Source: Phoronis australis
Taxonomy: Eukaryota; Phoronida; Phoronidae
Length of the DNA stretch: 61,207 bases
Assembly: GCA_002633005.1 (NCBI GenBank)
Contig: NMRA01000321.1
Location: 119,775 to 180,981 of the forward strand
Direction of reading: 5' to 3'
The position numbers and the translations under genes are program-made. This document shows positions 43,501-56,808 of the stretch, one piece after another; within the stretch, counting starts at the first letter, position 1, and every line of letters starts with the position of its first letter. The notes under the pieces are model-generated. The model saw nothing but the letters and a program-made list of their open reading frames with translations. It had not been told where the DNA came from and searched no databases.

Positions 43501-45311
43501 CTCTTGGCTCCCCTGACCACACCCACCAGAGCGAACCTGCCAGACGGCCATTTCCAAGCATCAAGATACTCATAGAGCACTGTGGCACCAAAGTAAATTG
43601 GTTACCTTTTCATGCCCAAAAAAGCTCTGGGATCCCGGTCTATGAGGAAATTGCCAAGGATACTCTGAAATTCCGGTCATTACTACCCGAGTATTACTGG
43701 AAAGTGTTAACTACATTAATTCAGGGTGGAAAGTCACTAAGACGGTCCGTAATAATGCTATGGATTTCAGCGCTATTACTGGGTCTGAATTTCACAAAAT
43801 TATCGGGGTATGCGAGAATCGAATTGATAAACATGTTTTAAAACAAAAAGTGCAGGTGCCATAAATATAGCTCATTGGGTGCCACTCCCTCTCCTGCAAA
43901 GATGGCCGCAATATTTTCTGTCTCGCTGGTTCCCTGCGTGCCGCTAGGTGGTAGCCAGCACGCAGGTATCACTTAATTTTCCTTGGATTTTTTTTTACAC
44001 CGGCGTTTCTGATTGGCTGGTCGAATTCTGAAAAGGCAGCGCTTTACAAAACAAACTGGCATGACTGGTAGAGGAAGCCGGTGCAAATGTGGTCTGTTGT
44101 ACAGACAAATCGGTGCTTAAAATTTATGTTCAGGAAATGTGAATCCCATCACTTGTGGTTGCGCCTTTTTGAGTGCATCTTTCTACTGTCGATGACTCTT
44201 GTTTACGATATTGTCCGGTATTCCTATACAGTATGAATAATATATCGGTTAAATCGGCCAGATGTGTGTTTATTTTTTGTAATAGCATTGTGCTTTGTAC
44301 TGGAACTACACTTACCTTATATGACACAAATAGTTAGAATGGTTTATTATTTAAGTCTTACCAAAGAGTTCTATGAAATGTGACTCATACGGATGTGGTC
44401 TTGTGTATTGCAAAAACATGTTGTTGTACAGTAGTTAGTCAGTCCGCAATAAAGTAGTGTTTAAGTAAAGACATCTTCTTCACTCCTTTCTCCACAAGAC
44501 ATTACATTTTTTATGTATGTGTTTCAAGCACGCAGTTATTAAACATTATTGCAGAAACGAAATAGTTGCTGCTACGCCACTTTAGTCGGGGGACAGAATT
44601 TGTAGGGCCTCTAGAAAATGGTTTTTGTGAGTACTTTAGGGGGGCAATTTTATTTTGGTGTTTTTTAATTCATTTATTAGTGTTTTCAAAATCTAAAAAG
44701 TTCCCACATATAAAGTTGCACATTTTTGAGAAATTTGAGTTTGAAGTTACTTAATAATCACCAAAGAGCTTAATAAACTTATATTTGTAATAACAACAGT
44801 TTTGGTGACTTTTTTGTAAAACAAGTAATATGGTCTCATCAGTGCCGTTGTATTGAACAATATTACACACACATTACATGTTTTACTATTGTAGATTAAT
44901 TGTAAACAGTGAAATTTAAAAAATGTAATGACACCTAGTGGCAAAAATGCAAACTAAGTCTGAATGTTACTAGGAAGTTATTCTGGCATTGTCTGGCAAC
45001 AAAAATAACACAAAACACTTGAGACTGGGCAAAATTTGTGCCTCGATGACTAAAACATTGCCTAATGGTGTAAAATACAGCTTGTTTGCATAATACACCG
45101 GAAATACGTTATAGTACAAAAATAATATAGTTGAATGATCTCTGTGAATGTGCACACAGACTATGGAAATAATAGATTATTCTGACAGCGTTTATCAAGC
45201 AGTATGAGACAAATTCATGACAATGATCAAAGTATAGACTTTCTATGACTTAACAAATAAAATTAACTTTTTAATTCAAAAAAAAACGAAATAACGGGGT
45301 TGGAGGTCTAT
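43501..45311. other. Gap with inverted-repeat arm at 43921-43972
   Basis: It is mostly AT-rich without exons. CTCGCTGGTTCCCTGCGTGC and CCAGCACGCAGGTATCAC at 43922-43971 pair with an inverted copy at 47854-47897. Confidence 0.45.
43921..43972 (+). repeat. Inverted repeat arm (partner 47854-47897)
   Basis: TCTCGCTGGTTCC...GCGTGCC and AGCCAGCACGCAGGTATCAC match the reverse complement at 47854-47897 with a small loop difference. The arm is itself hairpin-like (GCGTGC...GCACGC). Confidence 0.65.
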
Positions 45312-45971
45312 TTAGTGTTGAATTGTCAAAGAACTATCCAATGTTATGCAGTCAGTGTTGCTGATGTTACTACAGTTGTCACAGCTGCACATTTCTGTAC
45401 AGTTTGACCCAGAATTGCAGCACAAAATCAGTTTCTCAGCACAAATGTTCTCTTTGCACTTGTAGCGTTCATCGTTTAGTACTGTCAATGGAGATGCGGG
45501 CATTGCCATACAATTTAACTGCGAAGCTCCACCACCAAGGAGCCAACTATGGTCGATTAGAAAGGGTACCGCACTGCACAATGGTGATTGGCCCGCAGGC
45601 AATGAAGGGTCAAACACTAAGTCCTTGTTTGGAGGCGGGCAGGATTTGGGCAAACGTTTGATTGAAAATATGTTATAATGGGCTGTGTTAATTAGAGTCA
45701 GCAAGTGAATTATTGAACACTAGCCTCAATTCACTTTCATATCTCTTAGTCGGGAACAAACTACAACAGTGAGTAGCTTCAACAGTAGTTTCTTAAGATT
45801 GCTTGTCCAAATAACTTCATGCACACCAGCTTTCTGAAGAACAGCTTCAAAGTCTTGCTTTAGTTTTGAAAGGCAAATGACATATCCATGTGTTAGAAAC
45901 TTTGATTCAATGAACTCCAAACAAAACTGTAGAAAAACATCTCTGAAAACTGTGGATTCGTCACTCTTCAC
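45312..45971 (-). pseudogene. Cys-rich C-terminal end of a TE-like ORF, degenerate
   Basis: On the minus strand the frame at 45971-45726 (FESKFLTHGYVICLSKLKQD-like, LQKAGVHEVIWTSNLKKLLL) is followed by 45704-45312, ending in a Cys-rich stretch (KCKENICAEKLILCCNSGSN, CTEMCSCDNCSN). Cys-rich ends of this kind close a large group of invertebrate TE ORFs. I assign it no function. It lies inside the inverted-repeat pair. Confidence 0.4.
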
Positions 45972-48900
45972 AATCGTTGTCTTTCTATTTTTTATAGCAT
46001 GATTATCTGTGGTACTTGGCTTCTAAGACACAAGGTCTTTATCTTTGAAATTCGTTTGCATATTCAGGGCTCTGGACTCAGCTGTTGCTTGCGATACAAG
46101 TCCAACTGAAAAAACACTAATTTAACATTCAACTATGAGTGACTTGGCATGCAACTTTTTCAGACGGACTTATCAGGCACTGATCCACCACCAGCCTAAC
46201 AAATTTACATGCCGTTTGATCTGTCGCCTAAAATGTTGATCGTCTAATAATTAGATTAATTGATGCAACTGAAAATAAATCAGCTGACAAAGCAGTGCAG
46301 TGAATGAAATTTATTTTTTTTAAATCAGATGCTCAAACCATAGTAAATCGATTTACACTTAAGGTAATCGACGTTTGACGAAATGGACAGTGGCTTCCAT
46401 CGTCCTCAAATTACGATGGCGACGATGGCCACTTAGGCACTTTAATTTAATTATTATTGCAGCTACCTAAGTAATTAATGTTTACAAAAAATTGAGAAAA
46501 GGTTCCCCCTATCCCAGGACTACGGCAGGAGATGACGGCCACTTGGGCATGTTGTTTGCAACCATCTACTCCATTTAACCTTCTCAAAAATTTTTGACTT
46601 AAAGTGCTTTAAAATCACACCCACAGTATAACGCCATAGGATTATCCCTTAGCGCAAGCAGTGTCGATGTGGCAACTGAACAAAGGAGTGTGCAAAAAAC
46701 AGGATTGCAGGAGTATTTGTTTAAACTGGGAACAAATGAAAACATTAACGACCTCCTCAGAGGCATCTCTCTACGTGGTACTTCTAAGCTTATAGGAACA
46801 TAATTTGCCGAAAAGCATCCGGCATATGGAGTACCTATGGTATGATCACCGTCTCTACTGGGTCAGCGGTATTGTCTAAGGCCTAGGCAGCCAAGGGGCT
46901 AAACAAGTTAAAAAAACAACTGGTGATAATACTGAAACCCACATGGAAACACCAAGATGTACCTTTCAAAAACACGTACCTGTTTTTGAAAGCTATACTT
47001 CTTTCTCTTTCTTGAATTATGGTCTATAATATACTTTTCCGGCTAACAATCGATGCACTCATGTTTCAGAATGTTCCTATCTTGTTCAGGTTAATTGGGT
47101 GTTTCAGATTTTGGAAGTATAATTGATATTCTTGGGAAATCTTGGATAACATCTGTATCACTTTCAGCAACTTCAGCTTTAGTGCTTTTGCTGGTGTCTT
47201 GAAACGTTGCTATGCCGTTCTATGTCCTTTCAATTTTTGGTCTGACACTTGGTCTTCTAGTCTACAGCACTCAGCAGTATACTGTGTAGGCCATACCAGG
47301 ACATGCAGCTGTTTTCTGCACAAACGTTTGTGACACCTCTTCTTCTTTTTGATATACTGGTCTAAAGAGTTCCACAGTCCATTAGCTTTCGTCAGGAAGC
47401 TTTCCTAAGCTTCTTTAGGCTCTGGCATTACAATTTTGTGCTGTTTGATAAACCTTGAATTATACAAGCATCACACTCCATGGGAGCAGCCATATTGAAG
47501 TAACTAGGCACAACAACACAATCTGGCTCTCTGATTGGTCAATTCAATAGAAAATCGCCAAGTGGCAGGAATGTGCATCATATTTTGTGCAACAAAAACA
47601 CCTTTTTAAAAAAAATGTGCAAGTGTAGACGTGGGAACTTTTTGAAATTTGATTTATAGGTATATCATCTAACCACATAGAAAAAACTAGGTTGCCCCTC
47701 CCCCAAAGTAATCACAAGGATGAACGCTGTGAGATCTGGCCCACCGACTACTTGTATGACCAGGCTAAATATTATTCATCGCCCTCCATTTTCTCACGTT
47801 GTTGTAAAGCTAACCAATGACTGCCGAGGTTACATCAACCAATGCTATTAAAGCGTGGTACCTGCGTGCTGGCTAGGCACGTACGGAACCAGCGAGAATT
47901 CCCTGTGAGCGCGAGTGCATAAAGTTTGGGGATAAAGTACGACATCAAATGCTCCCAGTAAGTTAGTTTTTTGATCGAGGAAAATTGGAACATGGGAGGA
48001 CTTTCAATGGAAGTTTCAAAGTTTGGCGCGAGACTATTTTTGGCCAGCATATAAGTGTAGTACGGAGTTGCGTTTGTGCCTTGGGGTTGGACGCATCGGT
48101 GTGGTTTCAAATTATATGAAGGAAAATCCTGACGCAGTCTTTGATGACATCATCGAGATAATCTAATCGGTTTGGCTCAGAAGTTGAAGGTCTTTAGGTG
48201 CATTAACTTCGATTTCATTCTGCATTTCAAGAGAGGGATGTGTGGTCAGTCTCTGCAGTGGGAGGATCGTCTTACTATTAGTCTGTTTCTCAAGGCATGT
48301 CCGGACCCCAAGCCTCTTGATAAGTCCCAGTCACTATTGGGGTTTTGTTTGGGAATGTGCGATAAAATTTGTGGGTCCGTATACAATCAACAATGAACCT
48401 GCGACGGTTGTTGATGCGTAAACATCGTTTCGTTGGTTTTCAACCACTAAAAATCTAATCCAGCCAAAACCCAGGCCTGTAGCATTTTGCCGCAAAACTT
48501 ATGCAAATGATGTATTCAAGGATTTCTCTGTGGGACAGGTAAATTCGTAGGCCTGCTCTTAAATTTACCCCGCGGGGTACTGTTGAGTGGAGGGAAAATT
48601 AGCGTCATTTGAATCATCTAGCCTTCAACTGCACTCTGTCTTTTAATTCCCAAGTCAGACAATTCACAAAGCAACAAGAAAATAAGCCGCATGAAGACTG
48701 AAATGAATAGCAATTTCGGTGAAGTGACAAATAATTTCAATAAACTATTTTCAATGCTAAAAAATGAGTCGCGGAGGCGACCGCAGGAATCGAATGCACG
48801 TCGCTTTTCGCCGAATTCTCCGAGGTCTGATAATTGAACTTTTGCGAAAAGTCACGTGACACCTAACAAACGAACAAGGTGTCAGAGGCAAATACACTGT

Positions 48901-49710
48901 CGCTAATAAAAACTACCTTTCTGGTGGAATCATAGGCTATAGTACATGGACCGCCAACTCCGTATACTTTCAATGGGCGGCAATCTATGCTCATACAGAG
49001 GCAAAGACTTCATTATTCACTGGCGACACCTGGCCAAATTATACAAATACGTCGTCTGCTAATCATGGTCGGTTGCTGTGTCGTCAATACACTAACTGGA
49101 AACTGGAACAGATAATTTAGGAGAGTGGCGCTTCCTCTAGGATAGTTCGCAAGAAAATGTCGGAGTTACGAATTTGTTGTCTATAATCTATGGTGGTATC
49201 GATGAGTGTTTTCTGACTAAGCGAAAACGCTACGACAAAAACAGCCGATGCTTTTCACCACAGAATCGATCGTACGTTCATGATGTGGGAATCTGTAAAG
49301 GCGAAATGAGTGTTTGAGGAAAAGTATTTCGAAGCCAGCGAAAATCCATAGAACACCACACAGGGTTCACCTTCACCTGACAAATGACAAGGCCACTGAT
49401 GCGACATGTTCATGTAATGCTGGGTATGTACCTCATAGTCTGATTATCTGTACGATGCCATAGATTTAGGGATCTTACGAACAAAATCATTTAAGATTCA
49501 CCCGTCTGCTAAATTCCGCCAAATGAGTAAAGTAGGTCGAGCACTGCTTACGCTTTTCTAAACTATGAACGAACATTTTGATTAAGAAACTAAAGTTCAT
49601 AGCTCAAGCACACACTCATCTTGTGCTACGCAAGCAGTTAGCTCCGGTAGGTTTAGGGCTGTGTCCAAGTCAAATAAATGCTCGGAATTGGAATTGCACC
49701 ATTAAGACAT
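45972..49710. other. Gap with no supported gene
   Basis: It contains the right inverted-repeat arm (47854-47897) and scattered open frames below 100 codons with no recognisable motif. 46370-46560 carries an imperfect duplication with CGATGGCCACTTAGGCA and GACGGCCACTTGGGCA. Confidence 0.4.
47854..47897 (-). repeat. Inverted repeat arm (partner 43921-43972)
   Basis: On the minus strand it reads TCTCGCTGGTTCCGTACGTG, then CCTAGCCAGCACGCAGGTAC and CAC. It may be the end of an about 4-kb DNA element or one of two independent small repeats. Confidence 0.65.
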
Positions 49711-50189
49711 TTAAAGGAGAATCCCACCCAAAAAACAACCTAATTTTCATCAATTTAGATTGAGTAGTTCTACTCAATATTAACGGCACGTTCGGTTGCG
49801 CTACCTGACACCTGACGGCAGACGGAGGTGTTGAAATTATTCAATGAAGTCATTGGTTTCACACGCAGTCTGTTCAGCAGTTCACAACACGGGTTACTGG
49901 TGCCAGCTTATCGCTTGAATTCATCGTTGAACACCAATAAATCATCAAACTTCGATGTAAAACCCTTAAAAATACACCGAGTTCTTATAAAAACGTTTTG
50001 TTTTATTTCGCTGTTACGGATTTATTGGTATTTGGACACACCGTAGCCTACAAAGTTCGGTAGGCCAATTTACCAAGGTCCGTAGCAGGAGTTTGGGGTC
50101 TGTTCGGAGATAAATTCGAAGTATTCTTCTGTGAAACAGAGACAGGAGAGCCTAGATCTGTGTTGTTTAGACTTGTGATTTCTTGAGTT

Positions 50190-50504
50190 CTAAACACACA
50201 AAATGCTTGTTATCCCCGGCCGGCCAGTGGCTTGGAACCCGATTGGGCCCGTCGCGGCCGCCGGGACTGGCACGAAAATAAACCAGCTTGAGTTGGAAAC
50301 TAAACCTCCAGTCACGAAAAGACTATAATAGTGAGCCAAAGAAATAATGTGCACGTAATTATTTATGTGGATTAGCCACGAAACTGAAAATCCACTTACT
50401 TGTCGGGGGCCGCGAAGTCGGGTTCCCCTTCCACAGGCCGTCAGGGCAAAGGTCGTACAGTAACAATGATTTGAACAACATACTTGGCGGAAGAATTCCG
50501 CCAA
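50190..50504 (-). other. Open frame inside second TTAA element, not recognised
   Basis: The 104-codon minus frame starts MAEFFRQVCCSNHCYCTTFA and has a GC-rich middle (TACGRGTRLRGPRQVSG). CGCGGCCCCCGACAAGTAAG just upstream in this sense looks like a coding end followed by a splice donor. It may be part of a decayed element gene. Confidence 0.3.
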
Positions 50505-50845
50505 GTAATAATGTATTTGTAATTCTAAATAAAGATTACCCTAACATGTGACCATAGCATATAAAATCGAGTAATTGTTTTACAACAGCTTTCTGTCAGC
50601 AAATACTGAATTAGAATGCGCTCACACGGCCTCGGTGCCCGGTCAATTACCTTTATTGCCGGCACCAAAAGCCGGTAACGTAGTGGTTCATTCATGGCTG
50701 GGTTCTCAACAGTTGCACTTACCAATACTTCAAAGGCATTACAAATTGTATCTAATGAGACAGACTTTGTTTCAGTTTTGTATAAGCATTGGCTAGGATG
50801 AGAATAATTCATTTTGAAACAGAACGCAGAATAATAAACGTCAAC

Positions 50846-50968
50846 ATGGCAACTCGCACGGCCGGCGCTATTCCCGACTTATTGAAGAGCTCATCCGATG
50901 AAGACTTCACGGGTCGGATCCTTAGGTTTCACAATTCGAACCGGAATACACTGATCAAGAAATACTAG
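50846..50968 (+). pseudogene. Short acidic ORF of second TTAA family
   Basis: MATRTAGAIPDLLKSSSDED then FTGRI, 40 codons to a stop at 50966-50968. A neighbouring frame continues with FEPEYTDQEILERTREY, so a frameshift has likely cut a longer acidic ORF. It overlaps the 3' end of the THAP ORF on the other strand. Confidence 0.45.
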
Positions 50969-51233
50969 AGAGGACCCGTGAATATGCAACGTAACCTATG
51001 GATAGTTCTTTGGTTAGCCGGAATTCGTCAGAGTAATCACTGTCGACGAAATGCCGGCCACAGACACGGAGATGTTTAACGGCCTCGTACTTGCTATTAA
51101 CAGCATACCTTTCATTCTTCACTACCGCGAGCCGCTTCCTAAGCATTTCGGGCTCTCGAGGAAGTCGAAAAAAACGATATACCCGCTATCTTTGCGGCTT
51201 CGTAGTTCGGACAAGCGGGAACGATGCACCATA
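50955..51233 (-). pseudogene. THAP-domain ORF of second TTAA family
   Basis: Minus strand: CIVPACPNYEAAKIAGISFF (C-x4-C-x-N), a one-base frame change in a T run at about 51168-51174, then RLPREPEMLRKRLAVVKNER and HLRVCGRHFVDSDYSDEF (C-x2-H). All four zinc ligands are present. The extra T breaks the frame in this copy. Confidence 0.75.
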
Positions 51234-51413
51234 ATATAGCGGCATTCGCACCGCAGACGAACCACTGACGTTGCTGTGAAGTTTCTAACCTTCCTCACAG
51301 GTTAACGCGACACCTCTCGGCAAGGTGAGGTCGACCGTATAAGAGGCGATGTGGATATAGACCGATTAAAACGGTAAAAGAGACTAATTAAATCGGGTGG
51401 CATTCTCCTTTAA

Positions 51414-54400
51414 GTTAGGCCTAACTTCTGATGAACTTCGCATTTTTGTAGTTTCATTGCATAAATGTAGTTTTTAGTTAAACGTAACATGATCACTAAG
51501 CTGTGGTATGGTTACAAAAGATGACAAGCCTGGTGTGGTGGCAAAAAATAGCTATTTAAAAAATAACTCAAAGCTTCATAAATCTAAATATGTTTGAACA
51601 ACTTCAAAATGAGCTCTCCCTAACTCTACAGGCGCAGTGTTCAGTAATCCAGTGCCCTTCCCTCTGCTGATCGAATTTCTCAATTTTGGAGAGAAGTTCA
51701 GTTGAACGCCAGCTTACGGGTATATTAATAACAAAAATGTACCTCTGCTACGAAACAAAACGATGTCCATCAGTTCGAAATAATTGAAAAATAGTAAGAA
51801 AGTCCTTAAAGCCAAACTTCAACGGAATGTTGTTACTTTAGGCGTATTAGGCTAACCAGATAGTCCTAGCAAAGCCTTAGTAAAATAAGAAAACGCGAGT
51901 TCAACCACGCAAGTGTAAGCCCGTCAAATGATACGTGAAGCTGCCTTTTCGTGCCATGTTGCGCCACCGCGAGATCCCAGCACAAACAACAAAAGGTTGT
52001 ATTGAATAGGGGTCTGAATAGGACACCATTGCGTGCTGGTGTTATTCGCAGCTGTTTGAATTAAAAGGTGATTCTCGCGGTGACATAGACAAAAGCAAGC
52101 TAATGCGCTTAACAGTTCGTTACATTTGGCAATTTATGGCACAAGTGGGCTCAGAGCGATGCTCTTAACCTACTGTAAGAACCAAATTTACATTTGTTAC
52201 CATTGAAGATGTTTCCGGAGACTACCGCTAGACTTAAGTGCCGAGCCGGTGCCGAGACAAAGGCGGCCAGATCAGTGAAACTCCGGAGTCAAAGTCAGAT
52301 AGGCTACACTATAGCCACCAAACTGAAAAATGCGTATCTTTGAATAAATATATGTGTGTTTAACCTTCGAGTAATCAAGCAACATTGCCATGTTCAGCTG
52401 CTCATGTGCATGTGTCCGTTCACACAGTTCACACCTTTTGACATCACTTTTCGGCTTAGGAGAGGCCCAAAAATGACGGGATATTCTTCTCGAGCTGCAT
52501 AACGTCTGTCGGAATTACACACGTGATATCAACACCGTTTCACCATTCTTATCGCACAATTTCTTGAGCTATAGACTAAAATAAGTTTTACACGACAAAG
52601 TGTTGTTCGTCGGGTAATGGCGGCTTGGAAACGCAGACGAAGGTGTGTCAAGAACGTTGCGTTCTGATTTGTCCGTTTTAATCAGTCAGTCATAATCCAT
52701 GCGACAGGTCCATTCTTAGGGAAGTTGTCCAGGTTCTTCACCCAGACGCCCATAAGCACCGAATTTTTTACCGTAAACTCACGGGTTAACGCCCAGGGAA
52801 ACCACCACGAGACACGGATGGGCGATTACCCAAGCAGTTTGCGCTTAAACCGAAAATTGGCAAAAGTCGGGTGTGAGGTTGCTCACTAAGTAGTGGCCGC
52901 TTGCGTCCAAATTTACTGGGCAAGCGCGCGGGGTGTCCATTCGAGCTCCGAACTTGTAAGTTTGGTCAGTCAGCGAAACTCGACAACCACGTTCTCACGG
53001 CTCAAACAGAAACAGATTTTCGACTTTGAAGGGGTGATTTCGCGAGACCGTTGCTAAATACTGAGATGTTTTCAAATACCGGGTATGTTAGCGCGATGCA
53101 AAATGTCATACCGTACTGGAACTTTATGAAATTTCGAATGGCAGTCCACTTACCGTGTCAGCAAGTACTGTTTCAGATCAGTGAGTGTGACTACATTTGG
53201 TCTCCTCGATTAAAACACGGAGGATTCGTTCCCGGCAGCAAACGTGACCCAGTCTCTCAGTACACTTGCGACGTGGTGTGAGCCGGTCAGACGGGATTAG
53301 ACTACTCTGGGAATAAATCTGAATTAAGTTGAGCTGTCCCAAACATACAATATGAACTCAAGCGCATATGTCGTGTTAAATGTGCACGTGACTTGTTTGA
53401 GGCTTGACACTGAGAGATTTTCCTTTCAATGAGTAAAAGCCAGGGACAACGCTGGGAAGAAAGACCTTGTGATCCGTTTTGAAATCCAAATACGTCACAT
53501 GTAATAGCTCGTGAACTCCCTAAATGTCACGAGTGTAAAAATTATTGAGAGACTAGCTGAGACGCGTTTGCTCCCCGGCCCTATCCACTTTGCAATTGCA
53601 ACGAGAGGGGGGTGTGATTAATTGCTCAATTCAAATCTGGGTCGACCCGGGAGGTAAATCTAGCAAAATGACGTGCACCATACGTGGACTTTGTACGCGT
53701 GGACGTGAATAACTTCACAGTCCGATTGAGATTATTACTGAACGATGACTATAATCTCGTTGTAGAAAAACGCAAGGTCTATAAAAATCTACGGAGTTGG
53801 CCCATATTAAAATTTAACAAAAGATCAGTTAATAAGTTTAGGAAAAGTTAGTTGCAGCACTCAAATTATTCCACAAATGCCGGCTAAAAACGCACTTGAA
53901 AAGACTATCGTGCGTAAGTATGCCGTGTCAGTTTTCCACAAACACGGAAGTGCGAGCCCGAAGCAAAGCTGCGAACAAAAGCACAAGTTCAAGCTCAAGT
54001 TCTGTTAGCGGTAAGTTGGGGAATGGGCGATAACCAGCATGCGTGCTCGAATGAGCCCCCCGCTCACATTTGGCGAAGTGGGCAAAAAGGTCCGCCTCAG
54101 AGAAAAAAAGTCCGTGAAAAGTACAAAACGAGATGAAAGTCCACCAAAAAGGCAAAAATTCGGTGAATGCGCAATTCATATCCCTGAACGCCGTACCCGT
54201 TTTATTTTTTTAGTAAACAGTCCACATCCCCAAAAATTCTGCATGGACAAAGAAGAACTGCATAGATTAATTGGTGAATTTTGATTTCATTGTATTTATG
54301 TCAATTTGATTGTTAAGTTAAATAAATTTCATTTATGAATGAGTAGCTTTGGTCTTACGAACAAAATGGGAGTTGTTTTTTTTTCTAACTGATTCAGCTG

Positions 54401-56614
54401 ATGAAGGTTATGGAAGATAAATAGTAGGGCACAGATTTCAAAGTTACTTGGGTTCCAGACCAACCTGTGCACGTAGTTGCCAAAATAATTGTTAGTTAAT
54501 CATGTTTTGACCTAACATATTTCAGTTACTTAAATCAACTGAGACTTAAAAACATGTTTTATAGAGCATGCATGAGCATGTTTGAGAGAAGTGAATTTCT
54601 ATTTTGGTTACATGAACGGAAATTAAATAATTGAATCAGGCACAAAGTAAGAGATGTGCATTGTATATTACAGAGGTTTGCCATCGCCACCAGTCGTAGT
54701 GAGTCTCTGCACTATCCATACCATGTGCTGATAACCATACTGGTTAAATGTACAAACTCATCTGCCTGTTCCGCTCATAGGAAAGAGCAAATTGTTGCCA
54801 AGAGTTAATGAGATACTGTTGACATATTTGGCTATCACAAACACATTCTGCTACTTGGTGTCGCTTTTCTATTAAATTGACCAATCAGAGCAAGATTGTA
54901 TTGTTGTGCCAAAGACGCTAACAAGACTATTCACCAAGGCCGCCGCCATTATTGTGTCATGGACCGTGGCGACACCTAGCGGGTGTGTGTGGGCCGACAA
55001 AGTACGCAAGGCATTCACTATGGCCGATCTTAGTTTGTCAAATTCAAAATTGTCAGTGAAATGTCTTCGTTTAAAATATTGAAAACAAAAAACACGAGCA
55101 CTGTAATGGAAAGATACACATAGGCAAAATATAGAGTAAACNTTTTTTCATAGCTAAAGCGCCAAACACAAGCTAAACGCAACACAATCGAGTAACGGTC
55201 ATGACATCGTCAAGACAAGGTAAAAATTACAAAGCCCATTACACCAATTCTCAGATTCAAGCATTATAGAGTAGTAATCATCCGTTGAACGCTTTAGTGA
55301 CACGGGAGTTGCGTCGATCCCAAATTAGCGTTTCTAAGATTTTCCTTGTCCGAAAGTCGCGGGACAAAAATCCGACGTTTATGACATTGTCCGAAATTCG
55401 AGGATCATTGAAAAACAGTTTTTGGACCTTGTACGAATTTCGTGGACTATGAAAAACTCATTTCGGAAATATTTATTCTTGGTCGAAAATGGCGGGCCGT
55501 CCGAAAATCACGCGACTTTACCGTAAGTATTTGCAACATTTTTCATAATCTTGTTTCAGAGTAGGGTGTTTACCTCCCAATCTGCCAAACTGCTAATGTA
55601 GAATCATGATGAAAGGTGGCTGGTGTGTTCTTATGGAGTCCAGACACAATAGCTGTCTTACGTTGCAGTCCCTGGAGGCTATTTCATGTTGACGTATTGC
55701 TCTCTTTAATGGGAATTTTTAAATTATGATGACCCCTTGTATCTGTGCTGTTCACGATGCACACGCTGTTGGCATATCAAAGCTTTACAGTGCCCTTTTC
55801 ACTAACCATTGTTGCATTCCCCATCAACTCTAGCGTGTGTTGTGCTCTAGTAACAGAGCCTATTCAAATTCGGGTTGAGATCCCCCCAAGACTTCCTTAG
55901 TCATTTCCATTAGTGTAGACATAAACTTGCACAGTATGAATATTATACCAATTTGGATACACGAACATAAACATGTTTTTCTGCTAGTACCTCTGTATGG
56001 GGGTGAGTATGCTGACTGGTGAAGTGCTTTCTAATAAATCAGTGTAAGTCCCCATATTACTTGTGGGAAATAATAAAGCATCTACTAAAGTGTTGTTTCA
56101 ACTAAAATAAACAGTACTATGGAATTCATAGTGGCAATTGACAAAGACACCGTCACATTCCTGTCGTGATTGAAGTTACAGCAGTGGTCTCTTTGCGATG
56201 TATGACATCACACATGTTCAATGAAGTCACCGATACGAACATTTAGTTGGTGCCATTGTTTGAGTACGTTGATCTCTTACGACTTCTCAATTTTTTTAGA
56301 ATAATATATCATTGGGATGGCTGAAAAGACACCAAAAATGTCACAAAATGAAAAATGATACTACTTTATGAATCTTGCTATTCGAAATAGCCTCAACATA
56401 ATATTTTACATACTTAGCTTTTCTCGATTCCTTGTTTACTAGAGGTCATAAAAAGGCCAGTTACAAAGTTGAAACTAAGCTTGAATGATAGTTGGAACCA
56501 TAAATCTCCATGAGATTGTTTAACCATCACAAAACAACCTAAATCCGACAGAATCAAGCAGGTCCAGGTCAAAGATTTGTGAAGTACGTCTAATTGTTAC
56601 TGCATTTGTTGCAG
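51414..56614. other. Gap before the USP exons with no supported gene
   Basis: By strand and position this should hold upstream exons of the hydrolase or an intron, but I found no Cys-box or zinc-finger exon. 53879-53919 reads as a possible first exon (ATGCCGGCTAAAAACGCACT then GTAAGT). 55340-55510 has imperfect GTCCGAAA(G/T)TCG(C/A)(G)G repeats. Confidence 0.4.
54059..54170 (+). repeat. Dispersed repeat, copy 2 (partner at 331-430)
   Basis: It is a diverged direct copy of 331-430, about 54 kb away. The + frame is open from 54039 to 54284 (81 codons) and basic (GKKVRLREKKSVKSTKRDE). I do not recognise the protein. Confidence 0.5.
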
Positions 56615-56808
56615 GTGGTCTGGCCGACTACATAGAGAGAAGATCAGCACACACGTGGTGTTTGATCAAGAGTTAGATCTCCATCCATTCTGCCACACGA
56701 CTTGTGACGCTGGTAGTCATGTCTTCACGTTGTCGGCTGTGGTCATACACCACGGTCGGGGCTTCGGATCTGGCCATTACACGACCTACTGCTGGAATGA
56801 GGATATTG
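56615..56808 (+). CDS. USP exon with catalytic His box
   Basis: It is 194 nt, so phase 1 at both ends. It is read by completing an Arg codon (xx/G) and carries VFTLSAVVIHHGRGFGSGHY and TTYCWNEDI. The catalytic His lies in GSGHYT at about 56773. Confidence 0.9.

Larger units (their letters stand above)
49711..51413 (-). mobile_element. TTAA element, second THAP family (Kolobok-like, 1703 bp)
   Basis: TTAAAGGAGAATCCCACCC at the left is matched by GGGTGGCATTCTCCTTTAA at the right. This is a perfect inverted repeat except for one base, with TTAA at both edges. The interior has a minus-strand THAP ORF (51233-50955) and a short + strand acidic ORF (50846-50968), the same convergent plan as the shorter elements at 3512 and 22575, though the sequences differ. 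TTAA plus THAP points to Kolobok. The transposase core is missing. Confidence 0.83.

Noticed and set aside
45312-45971. Cys-rich minus ORF as a metallothionein-like host gene
   Set aside because: The Cys pattern and broken upstream frame fit a TE ORF end better, and no intact start or splice sites are visible.
53879-53919. Possible first exon MPAKNALEKTIV with GTAAGT donor
   Set aside because: There is no supporting partner exon. The short peptide matches nothing I know, so I only mention it as a gap note.
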